The notes: generated by a model not told the origin, from the letters alone. A stretch of DNA of 64,000 nt from Sepioteuthis lessoniana (GCA_963585895.1 OY757921.1:84308939-84372938); one strand, 5' to 3'. Positions 8,855 to 20,122 are shown, counted from the first letter of the stretch. A program made the numbers and translations.

Positions 8855-9418
8855 GTCTAGTCGGGTGGGGCGATAAAAAACACCGACTGTATCTCTGCAA
8901 AGGATTAAGAACCCCAAATGAGTGTCCACTAAACAATATGATGGTGAGGTTCCTGTAATGCTGGAGCTTTGTGGAATGCAAAGTACCCCTTCACTGCCAT
9001 CGCTCCCAGAGACACTCTATCCCAGAGAGGTAACACCTGATTGGGTACTATCTATGGGTCAAATAGAACTAAAGTACGTACTTATGCCAAACTGAATTAC
9101 TTGAAATAGAATTGTATTGACATTTAAACTTTATACCTATACTAAACTGAAATATTTGAAATGGAACTGTTTTTAACATTGAAACTGTATTTATCCTAAA
9201 CCGAATTTATTGAAATAGAACTGTTTTGGCATTTAATTGTGTTTGAACAAAAGTTATACTAAACTTAACTGTTTGACAAAACTGAATACCTTGAAATAGA
9301 CATGGTTTTGACAATTAAACTGTGTATTTATGCTAAACTGATTAGTTTGAAAGAGAACTGTTCATTTGTACAAAAATAGATTTGGGATTAAATAACCTAC
9401 AAACATTGATATGCAATA
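8855..9418 (+). mobile_element. Family D retroposon, near complete
   Basis: Head starts 'gtctagtcgg' with the paired 'ccgactg', followed by 'gagtgtcc', 'aatgctggagctttg' and 'cctgattgggtact'. The D1-type middle repeats 'taaactgaatt..gaaatagaactg'. The tail is 'gggattaaataacctac' to 'atatgcaataaaa'. Confidence 0.82.
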
Positions 9419-9461
9419 AAATCCAAACAAATAAGCAAACAAAAATCTATGAATAATATTT

Positions 9462-9484
9462 GACACACACACACACACACACAA

Positions 9485-9517
<33 letters not shown>
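9462..9517. repeat. (CA)n(TA)n compound microsatellite
   Basis: CA repeats with one AA interruption, followed by TA repeats. Confidence 0.95.
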
Positions 9518-9524
<7 letters not shown>

Positions 9525-9624
9525 AGAAATATATAGATATTTTAGTTCTTATTTGAGTAAAATACTTTTCTTTCAATGTTAAAATGTATTTTTTTAATTC
9601 TACAAGGTGACCACAAAAGCACAT

Positions 9625-9706
9625 CAGCATACAATTTAGTACCATACCCAGGAAACCCCTCAAGAGGGGTTGTTGTCAGCGTATTCTAAACCCCACCGAC
9701 TGGGCA
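9625..9706 (-). mobile_element. Family D head, 5'-end fragment
   Basis: Minus-strand terminal part of the D head ('gtcagcgtattctaaa' to 'ccgactgggc'). Confidence 0.6.
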
Positions 9707-10075
9707 CTGAAGAGAATAGTAAGTTTCGGAGAAAGAAAGAAGATAGAAAAATGACGAGAGCCAGGAATAATGAATTAGGGAAGACATAAATATTTCAATA
9801 AAAGATGGGAAAAGAATGATATGAAAAAAAAAAAAACAAAAAAAAAAAAACGAAAAAATGTAAGTAACGATAAAAAAAATGGAATAAAGAAGAAATTCCT
9901 GAACGAGAAATTGTTATGTTCAAACGTTTGACGGGTGGTGGAGCCCTGGATATATTGCTTCAAACGATCTTGATCAATGGACACAATCGATTTTATTAGC
10001 ATATTCATAAACTGAGACAAACGTGAAGCTGCGCTTGTGTTTAATATGCCTATCTGAAGTCTGAATATGATTATG

Positions 10076-10077
<2 letters not shown>

Positions 10078-10106
<29 letters not shown>

Positions 10107-10145
10107 GAGTCTATTCATATCTATCTATCTATCTATCTATCTATC
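10078..10145. repeat. (TATC)n microsatellite, interrupted
   Basis: Two TATC runs separated by 'tgagtctattca'. Confidence 0.95.
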
Positions 10146-10293
10146 GAATAAAACATAAATGGGTCATAGGTAAATTGGCAATTTCGATTCCTCTTAAAAA
10201 AATATACAGTTTTTCCCTCTCATTGTGAGAGTTGTTGATTAGTAGTGTGTAATGGCATATCAAATCATGTCGAGTATTTAATGCCAAATCCTG

Positions 10294-10295
10294 TC

Positions 10296-10343
<48 letters not shown>

Positions 10344-10426
10344 TTTGTTTTGTTTTTAGTTTTAATGACTATTTCTATAACTCTGGCGGTGTGATAAAAC
10401 AGATAATACTGTTATCTTATTGTAAT

Positions 10427-10498
<72 letters not shown>

Positions 10499-10500
10499 TA
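10294..10500. repeat. (TA)n(GT)n ... (CA)n(TA)n microsatellites
   Basis: TA then TG repeats at 10294-10343, and CA then TA repeats at 10428-10497, about 85 bp apart. The two tracts are inverted relative to each other. Confidence 0.9.
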
Positions 10501-10699
10501 TTGTAATATATATATAGATAAAATACAAACCATTATCTAAAAAAAATTATTAAAAAACGAAAAGACAAAAAAAATCCGTACTGCTTGAAAATAATCAACC
10601 AATACTGCAAAGCCTAGCCAAAAGAAAAAACATAGTTACCTTAGCTAATAAATAAAACTGCTCAATACTTTAGATCAAGTAAAACTAGTAAAGTAGTAG

Positions 10700-10957
10700 T
10701 AAAGATGGTGACAGTAGTTGAAGGCGACCCGAAGGCTCCCTTTTCAATATCTACTACACCGAGATATAAAGGAGGGCGCTACTCCTTTCTCTGGATTACT
10801 CCACTTACCCTTGATCTATATCTTATAATACAGAGTGTTGAGCAAGGAGGTATCAAGTACCATTTTCGAGTCTTTGGTATGATTCGACCTCGGATTAAAT
10901 CCCGGTCTCTCGAGCTATTGTCGAACACTCTAACCATTTTGCCAATGGGCCAGTTAA
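10700..10957 (-). mobile_element. SINE family A, complete
   Basis: Minus-strand copy from 'gaaggcgacccgaaggctcc' to the head 'tttgccaatgggccagtta'. The B-box is altered ('ggattaaatcccgg' on the plus strand). Confidence 0.85.
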
Positions 10958-10971
10958 AAGAGCAAAACAAG

Positions 10972-11089
10972 AATACCTAAAATAGCTAGAAACTACCTGC
11001 CCAGGTTTCACCAAACGGATATTCTGCATAATTTTCAATTATCCGTTAGGTGAAACTTGGGAAGGTAGTTTCTGGCTTTTTTAGGTATT
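10972..11089. repeat. Near-perfect 50-bp inverted repeat (hairpin or mini-MITE)
   Basis: Arms at 10972-11021 and 11040-11089 match at 45 of 50 positions when one is reverse-complemented, and two of the five differences would be G-U pairs in RNA. The loop is 18 nt. The outer ends are 'aatacctaaa' and 'tttaggtatt'. It contains no frame. It could be a very short foldback transposon or a precursor-like hairpin if transcribed. Confidence 0.85.

Positions 11090-11092
<3 letters not shown>

Positions 11093-11128
<36 letters not shown>
11093..11128. repeat. (CT)n(TA)n microsatellite
   Basis: CT repeats followed by TA repeats between the hairpin and a SINE. Confidence 0.95.
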
Positions 11129-11137
11129 TGAAGTAAG

Positions 11138-11398
11138 TAAATAAAGGTAGCGACCTTAGTCGAGGGTGACCCGAAAGGTCCCTTTTCGGTAGCTACTACA
11201 CCGAGATGTAAGGGAGGGCGCTACCCCTTTTCCTGGATTGGTCTACTTTACCCTTGATCCATTCCTTATAATGCTGCGTGTTAAGCAAGGTAGCAGTAAG
11301 TACCGTTTTTTGAGTCTTTGGGAGGACTCGACATGGGGACGAATCCAGGGCTCCCAAGCCATTGGTGAACACTCTAACCATCATGTCAATGTCCGGTT
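11138..11398 (-). mobile_element. SINE family A, complete
   Basis: Minus-strand copy from 'gtagcgaccttagtcgag' to 'catgtcaatgtccggttta'. B-box region diverged ('ggacgaatccagggc'). Confidence 0.83.
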
Positions 11399-11429
11399 TA
11401 TATATATATATAAAACTATGAAGATAGAG

Positions 11430-11634
11430 TTAGTTGGCTAACACTTATAGTTCTATATGCTCACAGTTAAATGGTTTCAAGCACTTCTATCTAATAGTAA
11501 TAATCCACTTTGATATTAATGATTTGGTTGCACACTGTTAAAATGGTTTCAACTTGAGGAAATAATTAAACAATTCTATTTAACCTGTTGATGAGACCTT
11601 AACAGGTATTACTACTTCGGCGGTTGAAAGAGCA
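11430..11634 (-). mobile_element. Family D (D2-type middle) fragment
   Basis: Contains 'cacagttaaatggtttcaag' and the start of the head ('ccttaacaggtattactac'). It is cut off by a GAA repeat. Confidence 0.65.
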
Positions 11635-11636
11635 GA

Positions 11637-11697
11637 GACGAAGAAGAAGAAGAAGAAGAAGAAGAAGAAGAAGAAGAAGAAGAAGAAGAAGAAGAAG
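11637..11697. repeat. (GAA)n microsatellite
   Basis: About 20 GAA units. Translation gives a polyarginine-like artefact. Confidence 0.95.
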
Positions 11698-11804
11698 CTG
11701 CAACAAAACGAAACGAAAAAAAACAAAAATGACACTATTCACAGAAAAAAAAATGATCAACATATTTACAGAAAACTCGGAAAGAAAGAGTATTTTCTTT
11801 GTTT

Positions 11805-11970
11805 TAATGGCATATCAACCTTCATGTGTTTTTTAATGCCAAAGCCAACCGGGTAGAAGGACTCTATTGGTACTTTTTGATCCATAACAGGAAGGATAAA
11901 GACGTTCACACATTTTCCAAGGTCGAGTGAATTTAGAACTCACTTACTAGGAAGTCACTGTTCAGCTTGT
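11805..11970 (-). mobile_element. SINE family C, diverged
   Basis: Minus strand: tail 'ggcatatcaaccttca' and 'aatgccaaagcc', then 'aggataaagacgttcac', ending in a B-box-like 'gaatttagaactcac'. Confidence 0.6.
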
Positions 11971-12544
11971 TATTTATTTTATCACGAGGCGCTTTTGCTT
12001 TAAAAGAACGTACGGGAGCCATTAACCTGAAATCTCTCTGCCCTTAAATTTGAAAAGAAAATTACGATTTTCTCACCACACTGTCGGTGGGCCTTACAGT
12101 ATGCTGACTCTAATCCCTACCCAAAGGCTATTCTAGGTTTAATTCTAAATTATATCTGATAGTGAGGCTCCAGTTCTAGAGAATGACGCTCGGACATTTT
12201 TATTTCTTTCTGGACGAATTATATGTTCCTGATTAATTCTGAGCATTTCTCGCTCTTCTCATCACGTAGATAGCTTTAAAACACACCCTGAGGTCAAAGG
12301 AATTCCTTTGGCAACTTTCATTTGGCGATGAGTCTGTTGAGAAATTGTATAATTTGTGTTTGCTTTTTCCTCCTATACGTTCCAGATAAGAAAAATACAC
12401 TCCTGGATATGCAAATTTTATTTGATATATATATATATATATAGTTTAACCGATATCGATGGCAGATAGATAGATAGAGAAGAAAAAGAAGAAGGGAGGT
12501 ATGTAAGGCTGGAAGGGAGTGAAGCATCGTAAGAAAATGAACTG
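11971..12544. other. Unassigned region
   Basis: No gene or clear repeat family apart from a short (TA)n at 12426-12442. Frames are short and AT-driven. Confidence 0.4.
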
Positions 12545-12640
12545 GATGAGGCGAGTTCGAATTACGGACCAGACTGAGTTTTATTTCGCACTAATGCTCC
12601 GTCGAAAGGCATGAAATAATATTTTCTCCCCTTTATTTCT
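12545..12640 (+). mobile_element. SINE family B, head fragment
   Basis: 'gcgagttcgaattacggacc' followed by 'gcactaatgctcc' matches the B head just after its A-box. The rest is lost. Confidence 0.5.
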
Positions 12641-12671
12641 TCTTTCTTTCCATTGTGTTCAGGGTCTGTAT

Positions 12672-13008
12672 ACGATATTTGTCGCAGCCTCCCACAAAAC
12701 AGGACTTGACACAAGGCCAAAAGTCCTAGGGCCGATTAAAGTGAGGATAAAGGGGAGGGGGAAAATTGGGAAAGAGCCGAGACTCGAACCCTGTTGGTCT
12801 GTGCTGCTCATCGACCCACTAAGTGCAATGTGGGTCTAATGAGGCAAGCAGTTTCACGAATCCAAATTTGGATCCGGGCACGTATGCCGGGTTATTGCTT
12901 AAACTAGACAGCAAGGTCTAGTGCTATATATAGGGGACAAAGGTTGCAGCTCACCCACCCGAAGGTGGCCCAACCGAAGTTGGGAGCCTTTAGGCCTCGA
13001 ATCTGCCA
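12672..13008 (-). mobile_element. SINE family G, with target-site duplication
   Basis: 337 bp, flanked by 'gttcagggtctgtat' (12657-12671) and 'gttcagtgtctgtat' (13009-13023), one mismatch. On the minus strand it has a B-box-like 'gggttcgagtctcggc' mid-element and a 3' end 'ggaggctgcgacaaata', which resembles the 3' end of family B. The second copy is at 24702-25107. Confidence 0.8.
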
Positions 13009-13023
13009 GTTCAGTGTCTGTAT

Positions 13024-13369
13024 CCTGTCAGTGGATATACTAAAACTAATCTAAGTCCTTGGTGAGTAAATACTCGACTATGTATCTCCCCTTCCATCAA
13101 GCAACCAATCGTATTATCGAATATCTCACATGTTTGATCGAAAACTGAATGAATAATTGACTAAAACAGCTTATCAACTAATCTAAAGTTTTTTTTTATA
13201 CCAATAAGTAAGAGAATCGCATTCATTGTTCTTTCATATTTTATTTCTTTAGGGGTTTATTTTTGTACACCGTTATAAAGTAACAAGTACTCAAACAAAA
13301 ACAAATAATTTATTCACGTTTATGTATATTTGGGAGTAAAGGCAATACAGGGTACTCCATACTCCTCAG
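13024..13369. other. Unassigned sequence
   Basis: No recognisable feature besides a T run near 13188. Confidence 0.35.
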
Positions 13370-13495
13370 ATCTCTAGAACAAGGGCCTGAGCATAAAATG
13401 TAGGTTAGTGACATACTCTAGACACCAATATTTTTAGAAGGGGTACTTATCCCTCTGCAGGAGTTGCAGTCAACGTATTTTAAGCCTAATTGAAG
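13370..13495 (-). mobile_element. Family D head fragment, diverged
   Basis: Minus-strand D head with 'tatccctctgcaggag' and 'gcagtcaacgtatttta'. Followed by an A run at about 13530-13555. Confidence 0.55.
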
Positions 13496-14059
13496 GTAGA
13501 TCGACCGAGATTTTGAGAGTAAAAAAAACAAAACAAAAAAAAAAAAAAAAAAAACAGACAATAAAATACCGTCGATAAAGAGGCTAAAAATTAGTGAATA
13601 CCGAGAAAATTTCGTCTTGGAACGTCAAGTAGATTTTCACTATATCTGCTTGTGAGAAATAATAAGGCTCCGTTTTATCTGACGAGGCAATTCTTCAATG
13701 GTATATATATATATATATAAGGCAATTATGCGCGTCTATTTTAGTCTTAGAGGAAGGAATACCAATCAGCATACTGCAATGCAGAAACGAAATTAAAGAG
13801 AGTTGTTTTGAGAGGGCCCATCTACTCGACCGAGAATAGCCAAACATGGCTGGCAAACAGTTTTAAATTAGACGATAAAACAGAGCGAGGAGAAAGAAAA
13901 TAAAAGAAAAAATACGTTGTATTAAAAATTAAAAAAAAAATGAGTCAAGGCGGAGTAAAGTTAATTAAAAAAAGGTAAAGTGAATGAAAAAAAAATAAAC
14001 ATGAGAGAGTAAATAAGTAGGTAAGCAAGAATAATATTAATCAAGCGGAAATACACACA

Positions 14060-14060
14060 T

Positions 14061-14105
<45 letters not shown>
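14060..14105. repeat. (CA)n(TA)n compound microsatellite
   Basis: CA repeats followed by TA repeats. Confidence 0.95.
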
Positions 14106-14107
<2 letters not shown>

Positions 14108-14127
14108 CATACAGAGAGAGAGAGGAG

Positions 14128-14362
14128 AGTCTGCGAGGTTGTGGCTTACGGGCAGGACTATGATTTCCAAGTCAGTGAGTTCAAACTCCAGTCATTTAAT
14201 TGCGTTCACTTTCAGTCTAATACCCTTGATGTAGAATATGTATAAAACCCCTTATCCGCCAAGCTATAGGTTAAAATATGCCACTACAGTTCTTCTACAT
14301 GGATGGATTTACAATTAAATAGCCAACAAAGTTTGATATGCCGTTAAAAAGAAACCAAAACA
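14128..14362 (+). mobile_element. SINE family C
   Basis: Head 'gaggttgtggcttac', B-box-like 'gagttcaaactcc', middle 'ccaagctataggttaaa', tail 'aaatagccaacaaagttt' ending in 'aaaaagaaacc'. It lies immediately upstream of the Penelope-like element. Confidence 0.78.
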
Positions 14363-14394
14363 CTCGCATTCATGTGTGTGAAAGTGTGGGTGGA

Positions 14395-16430
14395 GGACAT
14401 TGTTATACTTAGAACCACAAGAGGACAATAACTGTGCTAAAAAAGAAGTATACAACCTCAAATCTCAGAACACTCCTCCAAATAATAGACTATTGGACCC
14501 TTTTGAAGCTGACTTGTTCAGACTAATCAAAAAGGTAAAATTTAAGAGAGAAAACAATAATTTTCAAATGAAATTAAGCAGAGACATAAAGGAACTAAAA
14601 TCTTCCAAATGTATATGGGTGAGGGACGACAAATCAAGAAATATGTACAAAGTTGAACCCTCTAAGTACCAAGAAATTTTAAATAAAAGAATTACGGATG
14701 ATTATAAAATTGATGAGGATAACACGATAGACCAAATAAATAAGGACACTTGCAATTTCGCAAGTAAACTACATATTAACGATAGGTTAGGAAAATTCCA
14801 AAAGAAAGATGCCTACATTCTATTTAAGGACCATAAACCAAATTTTATAGATAAATTGCAAACTAGATTAATTAATCCCTCTAAAACAGAGTTAGGTAAA
14901 ATTTCTAAAAATATAATTCAAAATATTGTTACGAATGTGAGAGAGGCTAGCCAAAGTAATCTTTGGGGAAACTCTTTTGATACCATTGAATGGTTTAGGA
15001 AGATAAAAAACAAAAGTAAAGCTAGCTTTATACAATTTGACATCATTGACTTTTATCCGTCTATATCTAAAAAAAATCCTAATAGATAATATCAACTACG
15101 CAAGAGAATATATAGATATAATTAAGGAACAATATGATATAATATTAGCGTATAGAAAAACTGTCTTAGGAAATAATGGAACCACATGGATAAAAAGTGG
15201 ACCTATGAATTTTGATGTACCTATGGTGGGATACGACTCTTCCCAAATAGCAGACCTTGTGGGTTCAGATCATGTAGGTCTTTAACGAGATGATGGTATA
15301 ATGTATATCCCGAATAGCAATTGCCCAAATAGCTCTAGTATACAAAAGAAGATCATAAGAGCCTTTAAACTATTAGGTTTTAAAATAGAAATATAATCAA
15401 ACAATAAGATAGTCAATTTCCTGGATGTGACCCTAGACCTTTCTAACAACACCTATAAACCTTTTATAAAAATGGATCAGTCCCCTTCATATATTAACAT
15501 CAATTCAAACCACCCTAAAGCTATAATAAAACACGTTCCAAAAGCTGTAAATCTACGAATAAGAAATCTATCAGCCAATGAAGAAATATTCCGAAAAGTT
15601 AGTAAAATGTATATTGATGCACTAAAAAGGAGTGGGTATAAAAAAAAAACTTTACCTATAAAGAAGAGAAGGTGCCTAATGATGATAATAAAGAAATAAA
15701 TAAGGAAAATAGACGTAAAAATAGAAAAAGGAAAATAATATGGTTCAACCTCCCGTTCTGTTGGCTAACTAATATAAATATAGGAAAATATTTTTGAAAC
15801 TGGTAGATAAACATTTTAAACACGGAAATAAACTACATAAAATATTTAACAGAAAAACGTTTAAAATAAGTTACTCTTGCACGAAAAATATTTTTCAAAT
15901 AATTAGTAGCCATAATAAAAATATAACTAAAGATTTTCAGGATCAAATAAATAATAGAAATAATAATAATAATAACGGTATAAAAAAAGAATGTAATTGT
16001 AAATCCCGAGACAATTGTCCTATGAATGGACTATGTAATTTAAATAATGTAATATATCAAGCTATAATTTAACCTAAAGAGAATATTACAGATAAGAAAA
16101 CTTATATCGGGTTAGCATCCACTAAATGGAACGAGAGATATTCAAACCATAAATTTACCTTCTCCCACGACCACCTAAAACACCATACGACACTATCGAA
16201 ACAATTCTGGTGTTTAAAAAACAAAGGGTTAACCCCTGAGATAGAATGGTCTATTTTGAAAAAATCAAATACTCCAAATTGTTTTGACGGTAGATGCAAT
16301 TTGTGCTTGGAAGAGAAAATACATATTCTAATACATAAATGTATAAGTTATTAAATAAGAGAAGTTATTAAATAAGAGAAGTGAATTAATAGCTAGATGT
16401 AGACATAAGACTAAATTTAAACTATAGACA
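14395..16430 (+). pseudogene. Penelope-like element ORF: reverse transcriptase plus GIY-YIG endonuclease, broken
   Basis: Three in-frame pieces and a frame switch cover one Penelope-type polyprotein. 14400-15089 (229 aa) holds the N-terminal region and early RT motifs: 'FKDHKPNF', 'RLINPSKTELGKISK' and the Asp-bearing 'FIQFDIIDFYPSIS'. The frame then shifts at an A-run (about 15070), and 15037-15285 continues with 'NFDVPMVGYDSS'. The catalytic YxDD box reads stop-RDDG because its Tyr codon became TAA (about 15285). About 12 residues before it appear deleted. 15427-15699 carries 'FLDVTLDLSN' just upstream and 'SSNHP'-like 'NSNHPKAIIKHVPK'. 15794-16072 has a Cys-rich 'CNCKSRDNCPMNGLC' linker and the first half of GIY-YIG ('VIYQAII'). 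After a stop, 16090-16345 gives 'TYIGLASTKWNERYSNH' and 'CNLCLEEK'. The element is clearly dead. Confidence 0.85.
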
Positions 16431-16860
16431 AGAAATTTAAAAACATAGAAATAAATAGTGAAACCGGAAAAAAAAAACGTATCCAACATACACACTAGGA
16501 AAAAATAGGTAACTAAATAAATGGTATTGAAATTAATATAAGCATTAATATTTCTCTTAAAAGTTCATTATCGAACTTAACATGAAAAGAAAACAAATTA
16601 AACAAATAAATAAAAAAGTTTAATTACCGTAATTATAACTGACGAAATTTGAAAATAAAATAAAAAGGTAAAAAAACGGAAATTCAAGAAAACGAGGAGG
16701 TAACTCCTTAATCTCTTCCCCCTCCCCCTCCACCCCACGTGTCTAGTCTGTTTTATTTATCCATTGGATCTGAAGAAGTCCTGTTATATTTTTCTTCGTG
16801 TTTTTGGTTTACACCAGAAACTGAAAAACAGGATGGAAATAAATTTATAATCCAAAATTA
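16431..16860 (+). mobile_element. Probable 3' end of the Penelope-like element
   Basis: Non-coding A/T-rich DNA downstream of the GIY-YIG remnant. At about 16766-16800 'ggatctgaagaagtcctg' resembles the CUGANGA core and first helix II strand of the hammerhead motifs known from Penelope-like elements, but the matching GAAA half is not preserved. Confidence 0.4.
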
Positions 16861-16885
16861 ACCGGTCTTTGTTTTTTTCTTAAAA

Positions 16886-16894
<9 letters not shown>

Positions 16895-16924
<30 letters not shown>
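16895..16924. repeat. (TA)n microsatellite
   Basis: TA tract at the SINE 3' end. Confidence 0.9.
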
Positions 16925-16926
<2 letters not shown>

Positions 16927-17174
16927 TAAAGTTATGGACCGTAATCGAGGGCAACCTGAAGGCTTCCTTTTCAATAGCTACTAAACTAAGTGTAAGGGAG
17001 AGCGCAACTCCCTGGATTGCTCTACTTTGCCCTTGATACGTATTATATAATGCCGTGTTAAGCAAAGAGGTATCAAGTACCATTTTAAAACTCTTTGGGG
17101 TGACCCGACATGGGATTGAACCCTGATCTCCTGGACCACTGGCGAACACTCTACTCACTTGTCCAATGAGCCGG

Positions 17175-17177
<3 letters not shown>
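16925..17177 (-). mobile_element. SINE family A, complete
   Basis: Minus-strand copy from 'aagttatggaccgtaatcg' to 'tgtccaatgagccggtt', with B-box-like 'gggattgaaccctg' on the plus strand. TA repeats flank both sides. Confidence 0.87.

Positions 17178-17217
<40 letters not shown>
17178..17217. repeat. (TA)n microsatellite
   Basis: TA tract. Confidence 0.95.
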
Positions 17218-17794
17218 CAGAGTATACGTGTATATTGGTGGGCATATTGCTTAATCACGAACGGAATTGCAAAGACTCTTAGCATTTTTTCCGAGCCACC
17301 TGGTATACGTGGCGGGTGCTGATTAGCTCTCTTCCCCATCCTCATTTAAAGGGATAATGCGTGGGTTTATTGCCCGAAACCTGAGGCGTCTTTAAATTTT
17401 ACCCTCCTTTTTTTAAGTTTGAAGTGAGAAGAGGATAAAAATTGATGTCCTAAGGGGTATAGAAAACGACGGTTCATAAAGATTTTTGGGAACCGCCCCA
17501 CAGAAAGGTTGCTTTCTTTAGGCCCTATTCTTACTTTTTAAAAGTTCTTGCGCATCGTCTCTACGCTGTTGGGTTGGTTGATTGGTTTGAACGGAATGTC
17601 AACCCGTCTCGCATTATTTTATGCCTTGACGTTAGGGAATGGCATGCACTGTTCGTTCATATTTACATTTTTTCTGTAGTTGTTTTTTTAAGAATATTTT
17701 TGCACACGATCCTACCGAATATGATTATTATTTAAAGTGAAGTAATTGACCCATAGATAGGATTTTAAAAGATAATATAATTCTGGGTCACACA
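17218..17794. other. Unassigned sequence
   Basis: No frame or family recognised in about 580 bp. Confidence 0.35.
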
Positions 17795-18409
17795 GCTCAG
17801 TCGGCTTGTACAGCAGAATACACCGACGGCATCTCTGCAGATTCCTCCAATGAGTGTCCTGGATATGATACTAAACAATCTGATGCTGAGGCTCCATAAT
17901 ACTTGAGTTTTGGGGAATGCGGAGTACCCCTTTATTGCCATCGCTCCCTGGTCCGCTCTGGCTCGGAGAGGAAGCACCTTATATGGGTCAAATAGAACTG
18001 TTTGATATTTGAATTGTATGCAAACAAATGCCTAATGCTAAACTGATTTGTTTGAACTGATCATTTATGTGACTGATGTTTAATTGAATTGTTAGTGATA
18101 CACAGCAATACTTGGAATCATTTAACGTTGTTGAATTATGCTAGCTTGAATTGTTTGAAATATAACTCATTTAATTGTATATAAACAAATGATTGATGTT
18201 TAAATGAATTGTTTATAATTCATAGCAATACTTGGAACCATTCAACTTTGTTGACTTATACTAAATTGAATTATCAGAACTAGAACTGTTTAAACATTTA
18301 ACTCTGTGTATCTACAAAATGTGTTTACAACTCATAAATATTCAGTATATAAGTAAAAACATTAAATAATCAACAATGTTTTATGTGTCATGAAACCAAA
18401 CCAAACCAA
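17795..18409 (+). mobile_element. Family D retroposon, near complete
   Basis: Head 'gctcagtcggcttg' with 'ccgac' partner, 'gagtgtcctggatatg', 'gctcggagag'. Middle with repeated 'aactgatttgtttgaa'. Tail 'aataatcaacaatg' ending in 'ccaaaccaaacc'. Confidence 0.85.
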
Positions 18410-18545
18410 TTTGGGTCAGAGTGGTCCTTGAAATAATGTCAATGGAGGAGTATTCCAGACACATCTGATATCCAGAAGTGAAACCTCACTCTCAGATGCA
18501 GTTTAATGTCTTGCCGAGGGCACATAATCAGTAGCACCAGAAACA
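18410..18545 (-). mobile_element. Family D head fragment
   Basis: 'gggtcagagtggtccttg' then 'ctcagatgcagtttaatgtc' is D head on the minus strand, directly abutting the previous D tail. Confidence 0.6.
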
Positions 18546-18663
18546 GTCTGATGAATATCACTCAATTTCAAAAAATATAGAACTTTAGAGACAAATCTAT
18601 TTATTTATTTGTTATGACCCATTAGGTATCTCTGCTTTTAACAATCTTCTCAAATCAAACTTG

Positions 18664-19449
18664 GCTTGGTTTGGTTTGGTTTGATTTTATGGCATATCAA
18701 CCTTTGTAGTTTATTTAATGCCAAATCCATTTTTATGTAAATAATCAGTTCTGTTTCAAACAATTCAGTTCAGCATGAGTACACAGTTTGTCAAAAACAT
18801 TTCTATTTCAAACAATTCCGTTTAATCAAGCTGTTATATATAACAATTCAGTTTAGTGTAAGTACAGTTTCAATGTCAAAAACAGTTTAATTTCAAATAA
18901 TTCAGTTTACAATAAGCACCCAGTTTAAATGTAAGTACAGTTTAATTGTGAAAAACATTTCTATTTCGAGCTATTCAGACAAACAGTTTTACTTCAGCTA
19001 ATTCAGTTTAGGATAAGTACAGATTTTGTTTACACAGAGTTACATGTCAAAACAGTTGTATACTAAACAGTTCAGTTTAGTGTAAGTAGTGTTTCAATGT
19101 CAAAAAAAAGTTCTATTTAAAATAACTCAGTTTAGCATGAGCACGTAGTTTAAATGTAAGTACGGTTTAATTTTTAAAACATTTCTATTTCAAACAATTC
19201 AGTTTAGCATAAGTATGCCGTTAGTTCTATTTAACCCATAGCTAGGGCCCTATCAGGTGCTACCACTCCGGGCCAATGGATCTGGGAGCAATGGCAATGA
19301 AGGGGTGCTCCGTATTCCCCAAGGCCCCAGCATTACTGGGACCTCACCATCAGGCTCTTTGGTGTCCTATCCAGGACACTCATTGGTGGGGGATTTTACC
19401 CTCTGCATAGAAGCAGTCGGTGTATTCTACAGCCCCAGCCGACTGGGCA
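18664..19449 (-). mobile_element. Family D retroposon, full-length long form
   Basis: About 785 bp. The tail at the left ('ggtttggtttggttt', 'ggcatatcaacctttgtag', 'aatgccaaatcc') is followed by an expanded middle of about seven 60-70 bp units ('ttctatttcaaacaattcag', 'ttagcataagtac'). The head at the right has all D hairpin blocks, ending 'ccagccgactgggc'. Confidence 0.9.
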
Positions 19450-19689
19450 ATATTCTTTTGTATCAGAACATATATACTATTAGTACAATATCTACATAGA
19501 GACCAAATTCTGTTCAGTAATTCACCCGAGAATTGCCAAAAAATGTCCCCTTGAAATCTTGTTCACTATTTTTTGGTGAAATCATCCAATTTAATCTTTT
19601 TTATGCTATTGTCGTTTTTAATCTGATTAAGTAATTTGTTACAAAACTATATTACTCAATAAAAAAATCCATTTGGTTTGTAAAAAATT

Positions 19690-19945
19690 CTATTGGTTAG
19701 TATACTTATTTTTTTAACAGTAGATTTTCAGTTTCGAGGAGAAATATCGAAAAACAATGTCTATGATAATTAGAAATTCCATTAATTGTTTTGAAAATTT
19801 CAATTTGATCATCTCTCATTCTTCTTTCTTGTAAAGTTGTAAATCCTAATTTTTCTAATCTTTCTCTATAAATGTAATCTTTTACTCTTGTTATTATTTT
19901 TGTCACTCTTCTTTGTATACCTTCCAGACTGGTTAAGATTGTACA
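19690..19945 (-). pseudogene. LINE reverse-transcriptase C-terminal fragment (CR1/jockey-like)
   Basis: The minus strand reads 'LEGIQRRVTKI' and then 'YRERLEKLGFTTLQERR' and 'DDQIEIFKTINGI', matching the conserved region after the RT palm of CR1/jockey-type LINEs (QRRxTK...RLxxLgLxxLxxRR...D.IexxKi). About 80 codons remain, and decayed 3' sequence follows to about 19560. The exact clade is not settled. Confidence 0.8.
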
Positions 19946-20066
19946 TATTTCGATAGATGTGATGTTAAGGTTGGATGGATTGAGGGGTCAATAGGCCTTT
20001 TTCGCCTGGCGCAATAGGGCTGTCTCTCCACTTCTTTGTTAAGTCCACGCCTAGAACATTTCATTA

Positions 20067-20079
<13 letters not shown>

Positions 20080-20121
<42 letters not shown>
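20080..20121. repeat. (TC)n(TA)n microsatellite
   Basis: CT repeats followed by TA repeats. Confidence 0.95.

Positions 20122-20122
<1 letters not shown>

Noticed and set aside
11624..11836. Arginine-rich frame
   Set aside because: Translation of a (GAA)n repeat.
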